From NCBI RefSeq assembly GCF_000001735.4, contig NC_003070.9, positions 26,087,971 to 26,151,970 of the forward strand: a stretch of 64,000 nt of DNA, written 5' to 3'. This document shows, one piece after another, positions 1-11,107 of the stretch (positions within the stretch are counted from its first letter, which is position 1; the number at the start of each line of letters is the position of its first letter). This DNA comes from Arabidopsis thaliana. Its lineage: Eukaryota; Streptophyta; Magnoliopsida; Brassicales; Brassicaceae. Under the pieces are notes generated by a model. It was not told the DNA's origin and ran no database searches. It saw only the letters and a list, made by a program, of their open reading frames with translations. A program made the translations under genes and the position numbers.

Positions 1-113
1 TGGTGTTATTTGGCCATAGTTTACATTTCCACTGAGAAAAGATTTATATTTTACATTGATCAGGTTTCATGTTTGGTTTGGTTTCTAAGATGTTTATTGT
101 TGGTATTGAGCAG

Positions 114-836
114 GATATGCAGTTGGGTCAGTAGACGGACGAGTAGCTGTGGATTTCCCCAATACATCATGCTCCAGTGAGATTAAGTAAGTCCACAATA
201 TGAAAGTTATCATTTGGCTATCCACTGGTTTGTATTCAATCTTTTCTCTTAAGATGTGTACCATAAATTCATGGCAGATACAGTTTCCGATGCCATCCCA
301 AGAGTAGGAATGGAAGACTTGATGGTGTATGCATAAATGCAATCGAATTCAGTCCATGGTATATGTCTCTCATTCACCATCTAATGGTACACATGATTGA
401 TCATCAAACTAACTCTTTTCTTGTTGCCACAGTGGGTCAGGGACTTTTGTAACAGGTGACAATGAAGGATACGTGATCTCATGGAATGCTAAAAGCAGAA
501 GAAGACTCAATGAGGTTCAAACACTAAACATGACTTGTTCTCTCTAGATTCCTTCTTGTTCTTATTCTCCTCTATAATAATTTGTGTTTTTTATAAAAGT
601 TGCCAAGGTACTCAAATAGCATCGCGTCTTTAGCATTTGACCACACTGGAGAACTCTTGGCCATTGCATCAAGCCACACTTACCAAGATGCTAAAGAGAA
701 GTAAGTCCCACACTCTTCTCAATTCGTTTCATCATCACAAACACTCTCACAATACATCATTAAAACATTTGTATCAATATATCTCCAAATGTTTTGCAGG
801 GAAGAAGCTCCTCAAGTGTTCATACACAGGCTTTGA
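114..836 (+). CDS. BUB3.3: BUB3-type WD40 protein, 3' end only
   Basis: This is the C-terminal part of a WD40 beta-propeller protein of the BUB3 family, which acts at kinetochores in the spindle checkpoint. Five exons are visible: 114-186, 278-358, 433-514, 600-700 and 800-836, all with GT-AG junctions that keep one frame. The reading runs YAVGSVDGRVAVDF, then FRCHP, then NAIEFSP, then FVTGDNEGYVISWNA, then SIASLAFDHTGELLAIASS. It ends EEAPQVFIHRL-stop, the typical BUB3 tail. The YAVGS(V/I)(D/E)GRVA block and the closing PQVFI are BUB3 signatures. The 5' exons lie outside the window; bases 1-113 are intron. The locus name (At1g69400) is recalled from gene order next to eIF5A. In Arabidopsis BUB3.3 is the divergent paralogue of BUB3.1 and BUB3.2. 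Family call very sure, exact paralogue fairly sure. Confidence 0.88.
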
Positions 837-1161
837 AAGATTCGTAAGCTTCTTGAATCTCAGTGTCTACTTGTATCTATCTAGTTATTTTTTTGTGTGT
901 TTTTGGTAGCACGTTTTAGCTTGATCTCAGAACTGACTCGTGTCAACCAACATGTAATGATTGTATCTCTCACGTCTCTTTATACTACTTGTTCTCTAAA
1001 CTTTGTTTTGACTTTTTAGTCAACTATATGCTTTGACTTTAAAATAAACAGTAGAATAATCAAATTATTTAAGAGTTGATTAATTAAATAGAGAATCTCA
1101 GAGGCCGCGTAAGATTTACGATCTGACTTTTATTTCTTTAAGAAAAAACAAAAAAACGCCG

Positions 1162-1242
1162 CACGTGTAGGGTCGCGTCAGTTGCACGCGACACGTCAAA
1201 TAAATCTGAACCCTAGATCGCTTTCTTCAGTGTTCTATAAAA
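1162..1242 (+). promoter_or_regulatory. eIF5A core promoter: G-box and TATA box
   Basis: A palindromic CACGTG (G-box/ABRE core) lies at 1162-1167, and a second ACGT core at about 1190. A TATAAAA box follows at 1236-1242, 89 bases before the eIF5A start codon, leaving a leader of about 60 bases. The leader has no upstream ATG. Binding by bZIP or bHLH factors is inferred from the motif only. Confidence 0.5.
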
Positions 1243-1330
1243 ACTAAACTCCATTCGCTGACTTCGCAAAGAAGAACACTTTCTCTCTGAAATCTCAAAT
1301 TCATCTCTTCTCTTCCGATTTCGCTGAATC

Positions 1331-2224
1331 ATGTCAGACGACGAGCATCACTTCGAATCCAGCGACGCCGGAGCTTCTAAGACTTATCCTCAACAAGCCG
1401 GTAACATTCGTAAAGGTGGTCACATCGTCATCAAGGGACGTCCCTGCAAGGTTTTGTCTCTGATTTGATTATTATTGATTTTAGAGGAATCATCTTCATG
1501 GATTGTATTAAAGCAGTGTTCCGTTACCTGATCGTTGTGAATTTTTGAGGTTTAGTGATTCTGGATTGTGATCTGGTGTTTAGTGTTGAGAAAAACCTCT
1601 GTTTTTGAAGTTTATGGATTTATAGGGTTTTTAAATCTATAATAGGGTTTAATTCAATTGGTGATATGTGGGGTTTATGATATAGGTGGTTGAGGTATCG
1701 ACTTCGAAGACTGGGAAGCATGGTCACGCCAAGTGTCACTTTGTTGCCATTGATATCTTTACTTCTAAGAAGCTTGAAGATATCGTTCCTTCTTCCCACA
1801 ATTGTGATGTGAGTCTTGTGAATGGATTAGAAACGTTATACAAAGTCTATAATTTTTGACTCACAACACAAAACTGTTTCCTTTTTATTGGCACAGGTTC
1901 CACATGTGAATCGTGTTGATTATCAGTTGATTGATATCTCTGAAGATGGCTTTGTATGTCATCTTCTTTTTCACTAGTTCAGCTTTGTGTTTTGTCTTTG
2001 CCCATATGGTTGAATTAGAGGGTTTTGTTCTTTGATTACATTTACAGGTTAGTCTTCTTACTGATAATGGTAGCACTAAGGATGATCTGAAGCTGCCAAC
2101 AGATGAAGCTTTACTCACACAGCTCAAGAATGGATTTGAGGAGGGTAAGGATATTGTTGTGTCTGTCATGTCTGCAATGGGAGAGGAGCAGATGTGTGCT
2201 CTCAAGGAAGTTGGTCCCAAGTAA
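1331..2224 (+). CDS. ELF5A-3: Eukaryotic translation factor eIF5A
   Basis: This is a complete eIF5A, which binds ribosomes stalled on poorly reactive peptide bonds (for example proline runs) and also helps termination. Four exons (1331-1450, 1686-1808, 1897-1953, 2048-2224) give 158 residues, the usual plant length. The start [14 protein letters not shown] is the conserved plant N-terminus. The hypusination loop [12 protein letters not shown] is intact, with Lys51 as the residue converted to hypusine. The KOW-like N-terminal half ([14 protein letters not shown]) and the OB-fold half are both complete. All introns are phase 0 with GT-AG ends. The neighbours are an upstream BUB3 gene on the same strand and a 3.5-kb spacer downstream. 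From memory this is At1g69410, one of three Arabidopsis eIF5A genes. Nothing in the coding sequence suggests loss of function. Confidence 0.97.
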
Positions 2225-5200
2225 TAATAATAAGTAAGCATTCTCTCTTTTACAGAGGCTATGTATTATCAAGTTTGACAGAGTCAAATGTTATAAGAAC
2301 AAAGTTTGGTCCTTTTTTTTGGTCTTCTTAGTATAATTTAAGCCCACATGTGTTTCCCATGCAAGACACTCTTATATTTACTAGTATATCTTACTATTGG
2401 TTTTGGTTGTGGAGAAGTTACTGTTGACAGTTCCAAACCTCTACTTCTCTTTATGTGCTATGTTATTTTCTCAGATCCTAAAGGATTAGTCATTTTGAAT
2501 GTGGATATGTCACATCAATACTTGTGATCCAAGTGCTCTCTTTGAGTAGTCGCTGAGTGATCAAATGCTAAGGGAGGTCTCATATACTTGCTAGTTTAAG
2601 GGCCTACTTCATAGTTTTAGTTGGTTATGCTATGGAGTGGGCCTGACTACAACCATCAACAATCGATAAAAAGCTACATTTCTATGGATATTGAACTTGA
2701 ACTTTGGTGTAAGAAGTTTTAGTCTACTATTGAACCAAAAGCGTTTTCCACTGATTACCTTTTGATTATTATAGCACACTAAATTAGTCAAGAGTAAAAA
2801 AAATGAAACATATAAACAAAAAAATACTCATCAAATTATTTTCTCCATAACCAATCAAGTATTAATTGCCCCCACATCTTATAATTGCTTCCATTACCCA
2901 CAGTTCACATTTCACAGCCTCACAATTATCTTGAGTTATATGTCCATAAACTTTACACTACTATTAAACATTTATTTTGTGGGGAATAATGGTTTTATAT
3001 TAATGAAAGCTACAAAAACTAAAATAGAAATAGAAGAAGGGTATAGTGAGTCACGGGTATGGGTAGAGAGACAGAGAGGGGCACGTGCCTGAAAGAAAAG
3101 AACCAAGCAAATGAGAACAAAGTCACTCTCTGTATGTCCCCATCTACCATTTTGTAGTATTCCTTGGTTTGGCATTGGATCATTTGATATATATCCCTCG
3201 TTTTTTCGACATTTGCTACATATCCTTTATTCTTCAAAATTTGAACAATATTACAATTCATTATCAAATTTAATATTTAGTTTGTCCTGCCCAAAAGCTG
3301 TTAATATTGTCCTATCTTTTTGTTTATATTGACTTTGTTGCTACCACGGTTTTGACTTCTTTTTATTACGTACGATGGTTTCGAAGACATGTTTCTTACC
3401 GAAGCGCCATTGTTTTCATACAAAATATAGATTATGGTAGATGGATGTCGCGCCAAAATTGTAAATGGTATTGGCTTTTAGTATTTCAAAGATTTTAGCC
3501 AATCATTATTAGCTCAAGCTTGGTAATTCATACATGAACAACACTCGTTATTGGTGTATATCTGTAAAGCTCGATACTTATAATCTAATAGCGCTTTAGA
3601 ATGTGGTATGGGTTCTCGATTGGCCTATGTTTGCTGATGTGTATATCTGGTATATTATATACATCGGAATCGTTCAACGTTGGTTGCAACCGGATATCTC
3701 GATAAACGAGCACCCGTATTCACCGGGCGTAGCATTCTTATTTTATTTTAACAAAGACTATTTTTTAAAACTATTCGTAGATTAGTAGTTTAGTACTCAA
3801 AAAACCATAAATACTCAATTACGTTTTTAGGATTTTTATAAGAATGCTTGTCTCTACCTCATCGGTTTTCTACTTTTACGATAAAACTATTAAATTGCAA
3901 TCTCTTATACCAAGAAAAAAAAAGAATATGAAGAAGGAAAACGACATACATAAAGAGGTCCTTCGAATTTAATGCTTCACATTTACTCCTTCACCCACAC
4001 ACCTTTTGTCCCTTTTTTTTAATGATCTTATTCAGTTTTAAAATAATTTCTTAGTTTAACGGAAAATATTCAAATAGAATTTCAGCTTATACATTAAATT
4101 ATATTTAAATTTATTATTTTTCATACTCTTTTTTTTGTGATTTTACAAAATCTTGTGTACGAATGAGTTTTTTTTTTTTGCTAAGTTTAGAGAGAAAGAG
4201 TACAAATAACATAAGCAATCGAAATTTAGCATGTATAACTTTATTTGCAAAGAAAAGATTCATCAAAACATAGCATTGTCTTCGGCCGTTACTTTCATGG
4301 TGTTGTGTCAGAAGGATCGATACATGTTTATAAGAATTTCTCAATCAATTCAATGAGGACAGCAAAAACAATTCCACTTCTCTTTAAATAAACCATGTAT
4401 CTGCATGCAAAGTCGACGTATATTAAACTTTTTTTTTAACTTTATATAATACACAAAAGACATGTAATGTAAGACATTGGCTTTCGATCCAAATGACCCT
4501 TTTTAAGAGAAATAGCAAGAAAAAGGTAACTAAAAACGCAAACCAATTACAAACAAAAAAAAAGTTTTATCTTTTTTTCTTACAAAAAGTCCATTTATCT
4601 GACAATAGAGAGATCATAAGAGACATATCACCAGCTACCAAAGCTTTTAAAAATTCAAACAAATACCATAAGATTTTAGAAATACAAAAACAAATCCTAA
4701 ACCCTTATAGGAAAATTTATTAATCTTTCCCGGACCGTCGTTTTCTTGGTGCTTTGTTCTGTCACTCTCGAACCCTCGAATATTGAAAATCAAGAGCTAC
4801 TTCTATTATATTCCTTTCATTTAAATAATTTCTTTGGAAGTTCAAAATTCTCTTTAACCAAATCGGCTTTGATTCTTGTAACATATTTGAACTTTGTGCA
4901 GAGTAGTTACCAGTTTGGAAGACTCAACATTTAAGACAAAATAGTCATTTGGTACAACAAAACATTTAATGTGTGATATGAGACAATTTATTACACAAGG
5001 ACACATTGTAATTAAGTTAAATAGAGACATGTTTAGGCTACCTAATCACAATTAAACCTAGTTTTACTCATTTTATCTCTACAAATTGAAACATGTCATG
5101 TGGGATTTGAAGTAAGAAAAGATTTAGGGTGAAAACAAAAAGGCAACAAAAATCAGTGGGGGTAAAAAAGCAAAAGAGAGTAAAATACTGGGAGAAAGAC

Positions 5201-5367
5201 AGAGAGAGAGAGAAGAGTGATTGCAATTTAACAAAGGAGAAAGAAAACAAGTGTTACTGGATTTGCCAGCAACAGGACTGTGACACATGATTTGGCCATA
5301 GGAAAAAGGTAACTGCTTTTTCATCTCTTAATTATAACTCCTTTCCTCTCTTCTCTCTCTCTCTTCC
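2225..5367. other. Intergenic: eIF5A 3' region to DHHC-gene promoter
   Basis: The first 200-300 bases are probably the eIF5A 3' untranslated region. The rest is AT-rich, with homopolymer runs and only short, low-complexity open frames. A purine-rich GA tract lies near 5190-5220 and a CT-rich tract at 5342-5366, just before the putative leader of the DHHC gene. I see no further gene, tRNA or transposon end. Confidence 0.5.
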
Positions 5368-5670
5368 ATGGTGGGTTCTTCTTTTAGTAGATCTCTGCAC
5401 CACCCAAAGCCCAAAGCTCAAAGCTTTGCACAGAAGATACAGAGAGAAAGAACCACATACAAAAAAAAAGAGTCTACTTTTCTTTTTGTTTCTACTTGCT
5501 ATTTATTACTTTTCACACCACACCCTCTGGTCAAATGTCTTTCTCTCTACTCTTCTTTCCTTTGGTCTGAGACAACAGTAGCAAGAGTCCGTGAAAGAAG
5601 AAAACAAAATGTTAGAATTTTGAAGAAGATGAGGGAAAAGGAAGCAACTTTATCTGTTTATTTGACTTGA
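5368..5670 (+). other. Possible 100-codon upstream ORF in DHHC gene leader
   Basis: An ATG inside a CT-rich stretch (context TTCCATGG) opens a 100-codon frame. It ends 49 bases before the DHHC start codon, in a different exon context: a candidate splice acceptor, TTTTGCAG, lies at 5693-5700. The predicted peptide is basic and serine-rich and matches no family I recognise. Whether it sits in the transcript depends on the start site, which the sequence does not show. Confidence 0.25.
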
Positions 5671-5719
5671 GTCTCTTCGATCTACATCTGGATTTTGCAG
5701 CATTTCTTCTTGAGGAAAA

Positions 5720-8700
5720 ATGAGGAAACATGGATGGCAGCTTCCATACCATCCTCTTCAGGTTCTTCCTTTGTTCTTACTGAGATTTCTTTGGAGGGTT
5801 TTGATTTTGGAGGTGAAAGTTTTGATCTTTTTGTTTAATTTGTGGGTTAGGTGGTGGCTGTTGCTGTGTTCTTGGCTTTAGGGTTTGCTTTCTATGTCTT
5901 CTTTGCTCCATTTGTTGGGAAGAAGATTCATCAGTACATTGCGATGGGCATTTACACTCCTCTGGTAAGCTTAATTTGTTTTTGAAATCAAATCTGCTTT
6001 CAATAAACTTTGAATGGTTTTCAAGATCAAAATTGTGTACTTGTTGGCCGTTTATGTGTTGTCTTTACTTTGTTGTCTTTCTCATTTTGGGGAAATGCTT
6101 ATCTTTTTGTGAAGTACATAGACCATTGGTTTCACAATCTAACATGTCTTTGTGAAATTTTGTTACTTATATCTAATTAGGGAAATTGGATTTACCTGGC
6201 TTTTTAGTTGGATCTTGATTTGGTCCCCTTCAAGAGATTAGAAGCTTCATTGATTCCTGTAAATGGACAAGTTAGCTCTAGAGACTTCTTATTTCCGAGC
6301 CAATTTTAGGGGCTATGGTTGAAATTTTGATCTTTTAACTTGATCCATTTTGCTTTTAATTGAAGCTGCACTTGAGACCTTAGTCTTAGAGATTGTGTAC
6401 ACCTTAAGTCTTTGAAAATAGTGATTTATTCTTTCCCTTTTTTGGTATCCTCTTAGAGACTGCCTAAGACAGTGACATCTTTTTTTCAGATTACGTGTGT
6501 GGTTGGACTGTATATATGGTGTGCGGCTTCAGATCCTGCAGACCGTGGAGTTTTCCGGTCTAAGAAGTACCTTAAAATTCCTGAAAATGGGAAATTTCCT
6601 CTAGCAAAGGATATAAAAGATGGATGTGGATCAGCTACAGGTGGTGCTAAATCTCATGATGGCACGTGTGTAGAGGATACAGAAAATGGAAGTAACAAGA
6701 AATTGGAGTCATCAGAAAGATCTTCTCTCCTGCGTTTGCTCTGCTCTCCTTGTGCATTGCTATGTAGTTGTTGCAGTGGAAAAGATGAATCTTCTGAGCA
6801 GATGAGTGAGGATGGGATGTTTTATTGCAGTCTGTGTGAAGTTGAGGTGCGGGGAACATTTATAAACACAGACATGTCTTTTCATTGGCTTTAGAGTTTT
6901 CTTGTGACAAGAAAGCTTCACATATTCTCAGGAGTAGTCAACAATTATTGTCTTCCTTTTGCAGGTCTTCAAATACAGCAAGCATTGCAGAGTTTGTGAC
7001 AAATGTGTGGACCGTTTTGATCATCACTGCAGGGTATTCAAAGGATTTGCTTAAAAATTTCATGGTTTATCTTAAATGGTTAAACCCTTCCTTCTGTTTT
7101 AATTATTTTATCTTTGTTTTTGTATGACTTTTGTAGTGGCTAAACAACTGCATTGGCAAGCGGAATTACCGAAAATTCTTCAGTCTTATGGTATCAGCTA
7201 TTTTTTTGGTAAGGTTGTGTTGATCTTTCATGATGTCCTGAAAGAATATCTTCTGTCTATCTTTCTGTCATGAAATGTTCTGAATAATTATTCCTTGGTG
7301 GGTGAAATGAAGAGTTAGTTCTCATAAAGTTAGATGTATTATTAACCGGTGGAAACATCGTTTTTTCCCCTGTGGTTTGAAATTGCAGCTCATTATGCAA
7401 TGGTCAACTGGGATTTTTGTGCTGGTATTATGTTTACTCCGAAGAAACCAATTTAATGCAGACATTGCCCTGAAGTTGGGAAGCAGCTTCTCGCTAATTC
7501 CATTTGTTATAGTTGTTGTAAGTTACCTTCTCATACAGTTGATCTTCCCTTATCTCACCTGAAAGCAAGATTTGAAGGTTTCTTCTGTCTCTTGCAGGGT
7601 GTCTGTACAGTATTAGCAATGCTGGCAACGTTACCACTTGCTCAGCTTTTCTTCTTCCACATTCTTCTCATTAAGAAGGTTTGTTTCCCATGCTCAGTTG
7701 CTCACAGACATGCCAAGCTTTGTCCTTTAACTATTCAATTAACCAAAGTAAATTTTCTCTAACAGGGAATCAGTACATACGACTACATAGTTGCGCTTAG
7801 GGAGCAAGAGCAAGAACTAGAAGCTGGAGGCGGTCAACAGAGTCCTCAAATGTCAATGATCAGCTCATTTACTGGACTAAGCAGTGCAAGCTCCTTCAAT
7901 ACATTTCATCGTGGGGCATGGTGCACACCACCACGTTTGTTTCTTGAGGATCAGGTACCATTATTCACCAGTTTCTTCTACCTTGTTGACTATGATTTGC
8001 TCTAATGCGTGTGCATATCTGTATCCAGTTTGACGTAGTCCCTCCAGAGAATGCTTCTGTAAGTTCATATGGGAAGAAGTCTGTTGTAGAGGAACGTGTC
8101 AAGAAGAAGCCCCAACCTGTGAAGATTAGTCCTTGGACTCTAGCTCGTCTCAATGCAGAAGAAGTTTCAAAAGCAGCAGCAGAAGCAAGAAAGAAATCCA
8201 AAATAATCCAGCCTGTGGCGAGACGGGAAAATCCATTTGTTGGCTTAGAAGCAAGCAGCAGCTTCGGAAGCAGTGGCCGTAGAATGTTCCCAACAAAATA
8301 TGAAGGTGTTAATAATAACGGGAAGCAGCGAAGGCAATCAAAGCGCATACGGTTACCAGCAGAACTACCTCTAGAACCGCTGATGAATGTTCAGACAAAA
8401 GCAGCAATGGAGACATCAACTAGTTCAGGGCTAGCTCCACTTCAGCTAGAAGCAAGAAGCGCGTTTCAGACAAGCCGGGCAATGTCAGGGTCTGGTAATG
8501 TTATGGTGACATCTTCACCAGAGAGCAGCTTAGACTCGCATGACATTCACCCGTTTAGAGTTTCGTCTGAAGCAGAGGATGCAGCGCAGCTTAATGGGTT
8601 CTCTTCTGCTGTTGGTCTGATGGGTCAACAGAGAGGACAACAACAACAACAACAACTATCAATGATGATGATGCCATTGTCAAGGTCTACAAGTGATGGC

Positions 8701-8766
8701 TATGATGCATCTGGTGGAGAAGACAGTGATCAGGTTCCTTCTAGAAACATCCACAAATCAAGATGA
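5720..8766 (+). CDS. PAT22: DHHC-type protein S-acyltransferase
   Basis: This enzyme attaches palmitate to cysteines of membrane-associated proteins through an acyl-enzyme intermediate. Nine exons (5720-5761, 5851-5964, 6490-6846, 6965-7033, 7137-7208, 7389-7517, 7598-7678, 7766-7954, 8029-8766) give 596 residues. Two N-terminal membrane spans (about residues 15-35 and 50-65) precede a long soluble insert with a Cys-rich patch (LLRLLCSPCALLCSCCSG). The cysteine-rich DHHC domain follows, with HCRVCDKCVDRFDHHC ending at catalytic Cys193, then WLNNCIGKRNYRKF. Two more spans (about 220-240 and 262-285) come next. The long hydrophilic C-terminal tail carries a Gln run near 8636-8656. The membrane-loop-DHHC-membrane order is classic for the family, and the long tail is typical of the plant PAT19-22 clade. 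The PAT22 name (At1g69420) is from memory. Confidence 0.93.
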
Positions 8767-10054
8767 GAAGCATGATAGAATAATTCTAGTTTTGGCTTCT
8801 TCGAATCTTCGGAGGTATTCTTTGTGTAATGGCTGCTGCCTTCTATCAGGAAGAAGTCAACATTTGAGGATCTTGAAGGTATAAAAATGCCTGCCAAAAG
8901 CTCTTAGGAGAAGAGCACCAGAGACTTTTGAGAATTCTTAAGATTTTATTTGAAGGTACTGAGCAATTTGAACATGATGATGATCTTCTAGGGATTTACT
9001 AAAACTTATTTTGCTTTGTTTGTTAGGAAAAAAACTTTTATTTCTTCTAAAGAAATGTTAAATTGTGTGATTCAAAGAAAATGTTTTTAATGACCATAGA
9101 TGATTTCAAAGAAAGTGTATGTTCAGTTTGAGTTGCATGATCAGAGAATAGAGAACGTTGATAATTTCGGATTATTTAGTCAACAAAGCCACCGACTAAT
9201 CTAATTATTTATTCTTTAAAAACCTTTTGGGATTGCGTCACTCCAAAGTATTCAGTTCACCAAAAGAAGTTCAATTTCTAATTCACTCAAAAATAAAAAG
9301 TATAACTCAACTTACCACATCCTAACTCATGAAAATTTTCATGTTTTTGAGTAAAGTTTTGATTTAACAATTTTACAAAGGAGATAACTCAAAAATGTAA
9401 GTCAATCATAACTCAACAAACTTCAATCTCTAATGCAAATCTTAAACAAATCATGATTGGTAACAGTTTATTACATTACATTAACAAACAAAATCACACT
9501 ATATATTATCAAAATAAATATTTCTTTTTTTGAATTATCAAAATAAATAGAACAATTTGTTTTATCAGTTTTTTTTGTTTTTGTTTTTTTGCAAGTTTCT
9601 ATCATATTTTTCTCTTACGGGGAAAAATAAACAAATTTGCGCCAGATGGCAACATTTCCTATTTTCATCAACGCGTCTTTCCTTCTTGATTCTGTTATGA
9701 CCCAGACTGGGACCCAAACCCAGACCCGTACCCGGATTGGATATAGTAACACCGAATCTGACGCTAATACTCTTTCGTCACCGTCACCTTTCTCCAGTCG
9801 ACCCGGTTCATTCCTCCAAGCCCTTTCTGCGTGATTTCTGTTTCTTCACGCTCTCCAAAAATTCCCCATCTTTCTTCTCATTGCTTTCGTGACACCTTCC
9901 ATGCTTTAAACGCGCCGCTAACAAATACACTAACCCTCTCTCTTCATGATTACCAAAACGCTAATCCCATATTTTGGGTTTGCTTAATTACAACATCAAA
10001 ATCCAAACTTTGGGAAAAAAAATCCAAACCTTTTCGTTGTAAAACAGAGCAATC
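8767..10054. other. Intergenic and leader of the next gene
   Basis: This stretch holds the 3' end of the DHHC transcript and AT-rich spacer. From about 9610 comes a less AT-rich segment that is likely the leader of the gene at 10055. That segment holds a 63-codon ORF (9646-9834) rich in Thr and Ser, with ACCCAGAC-type short repeats at 9700-9735. It has no recognisable domain, so I do not call it a gene. Confidence 0.4.
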
Positions 10055-11107
10055 ATGGAAATGGGTTTATCTGGGATGATGAATCATGGAGGATCAAATT
10101 CAAAATTACGGAAATTTGAGATAGAATCATCATCATCATCACCATCATCATCCTCTGATCATAAGTTTCATTCGATGAATGCTCTTGAGATCTTGAGAGA
10201 AACCGTTAGAATTCTCCGGTATAATCTTGGTGCTTTCATGTTAATCGCTCTTCTTTTGATCTGTCCTGTTTCCGCTATTCTATTACCAAACCTTTTAGTT
10301 GATCAATCAGTTGTTAATTCACTTACAGTGAGGCTTCTCTTAGTTTCCAAATCAAGTGGTCTTCCTTTATTGCCTTTTGTTAGAAACTCTTGTCAGAAAT
10401 TCTCTGAGACAGCTGTTTCTTCTGCAATGTGTTTCCCTTTGTTCATCACTTTGTCACTCTTGTCTAGAGCTGCTGTGGTTTACTCTGTTGATTGCACTTA
10501 TTCGAGGAAGAAAGTTGTGGTGACTAAGTTTGTGGTGATAATGCAGAGACTATGGAAACGTCTTGTGATCACTTACTTGTGGATTTGTACTGTGATTGTT
10601 GTTTGTCTCACTTCCTTCTGCGTGTTTCTCGTCGCGGTTTGTAGCTCTTTCTATGTTCTCGGATTCTCTCCTGATTTTAATGCCTATGGAGCTATCTTAG
10701 TTGGTTTGGTGTTCTCAGTAGTGTTTGCAAATGCTATCATTATCTGTAACACCACGATCGTGATCTCGATTCTTGAAGATGTGTCGGGGCCAGGAGCGTT
10801 GGTTAGAGCGAGTGATTTGATCAAAGGACAGACTCAGGTTGGTTTGTTGATATTTCTAGGATCAACAATAGGGTTGACGTTTGTGGAAGGATTGTTTGAG
10901 CATAGAGTGAAGAGTTTGAGTTATGGAGATGGTTCTTCGAGGTTATGGGAAGGTCCACTACTTGTGGTGATGTATTCATTTGTGGTGCTTATTGATACAA
11001 TGATGAGTGCAGTGTTCTATTTTAGTTGCCGGTCTTATAGTATGGAAGCTGTTGAAGCTTTGGAAGCTTCTGGAGAGATTGTGTCCCAAGATTTGTCCCT
11101 GCTTTAA
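10055..11107 (+). CDS. Plant multi-span membrane protein, function unknown
   Basis: An intronless frame of 350 codons. The first 45 residues are hydrophilic and rich in Ser and His, with a run of Ser codons at 10127-10155. About six hydrophobic segments follow, near residues 57-80, 118-140, 168-200, 208-238, 260-278 and 300-325. One of them reads FITLSLLSRAAVVYSV and another VVCLTSFCVFLVAVC. No catalytic motif is visible. From gene order this is At1g69430, which databases have loosely labelled Son of sevenless. Nothing here resembles a Ras exchange factor, so I reject that label. The family is plant-specific and a close paralogue should exist at At1g26650 (memory). The ATG at 10055 is followed by a second in-frame ATG two codons later. 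Subcellular membrane not predictable from what I can see. Confidence 0.88.
   Translation: MEMGLSGMMNHGGSNSKLRKFEIESSSSSPSSSSDHKFHSMNALEILRETVRILRYNLGAFMLIALLLICPVSAILLPNLLVDQSVVNSLTVRLLLVSKSSGLPLLPFVRNSCQKFSETAVSSAMCFPLFITLSLLSRAAVVYSVDCTYSRKKVVVTKFVVIMQRLWKRLVITYLWICTVIVVCLTSFCVFLVAVCSSFYVLGFSPDFNAYGAILVGLVFSVVFANAIIICNTTIVISILEDVSGPGALVRASDLIKGQTQVGLLIFLGSTIGLTFVEGLFEHRVKSLSYGDGSSRLWEGPLLVVMYSFVVLIDTMMSAVFYFSCRSYSMEAVEALEASGEIVSQDLSLL

Noticed and set aside
1885..2241. 118-codon minus-strand frame over eIF5A exons 3-4
   Set aside because: It is the reverse strand of eIF5A exons and an intron; the plus-strand frame is a clear, complete eIF5A.
7965..8348. 127-codon minus-strand frame in the last DHHC-gene exon
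   Set aside because: Shadow of the coding strand; no domain and no promoter.
9646..9834. Thr/Ser-rich 63-codon ORF before the membrane-protein gene
   Set aside because: No recognisable motif, likely leader or spacer; the ACCCAGAC repeats explain its composition.
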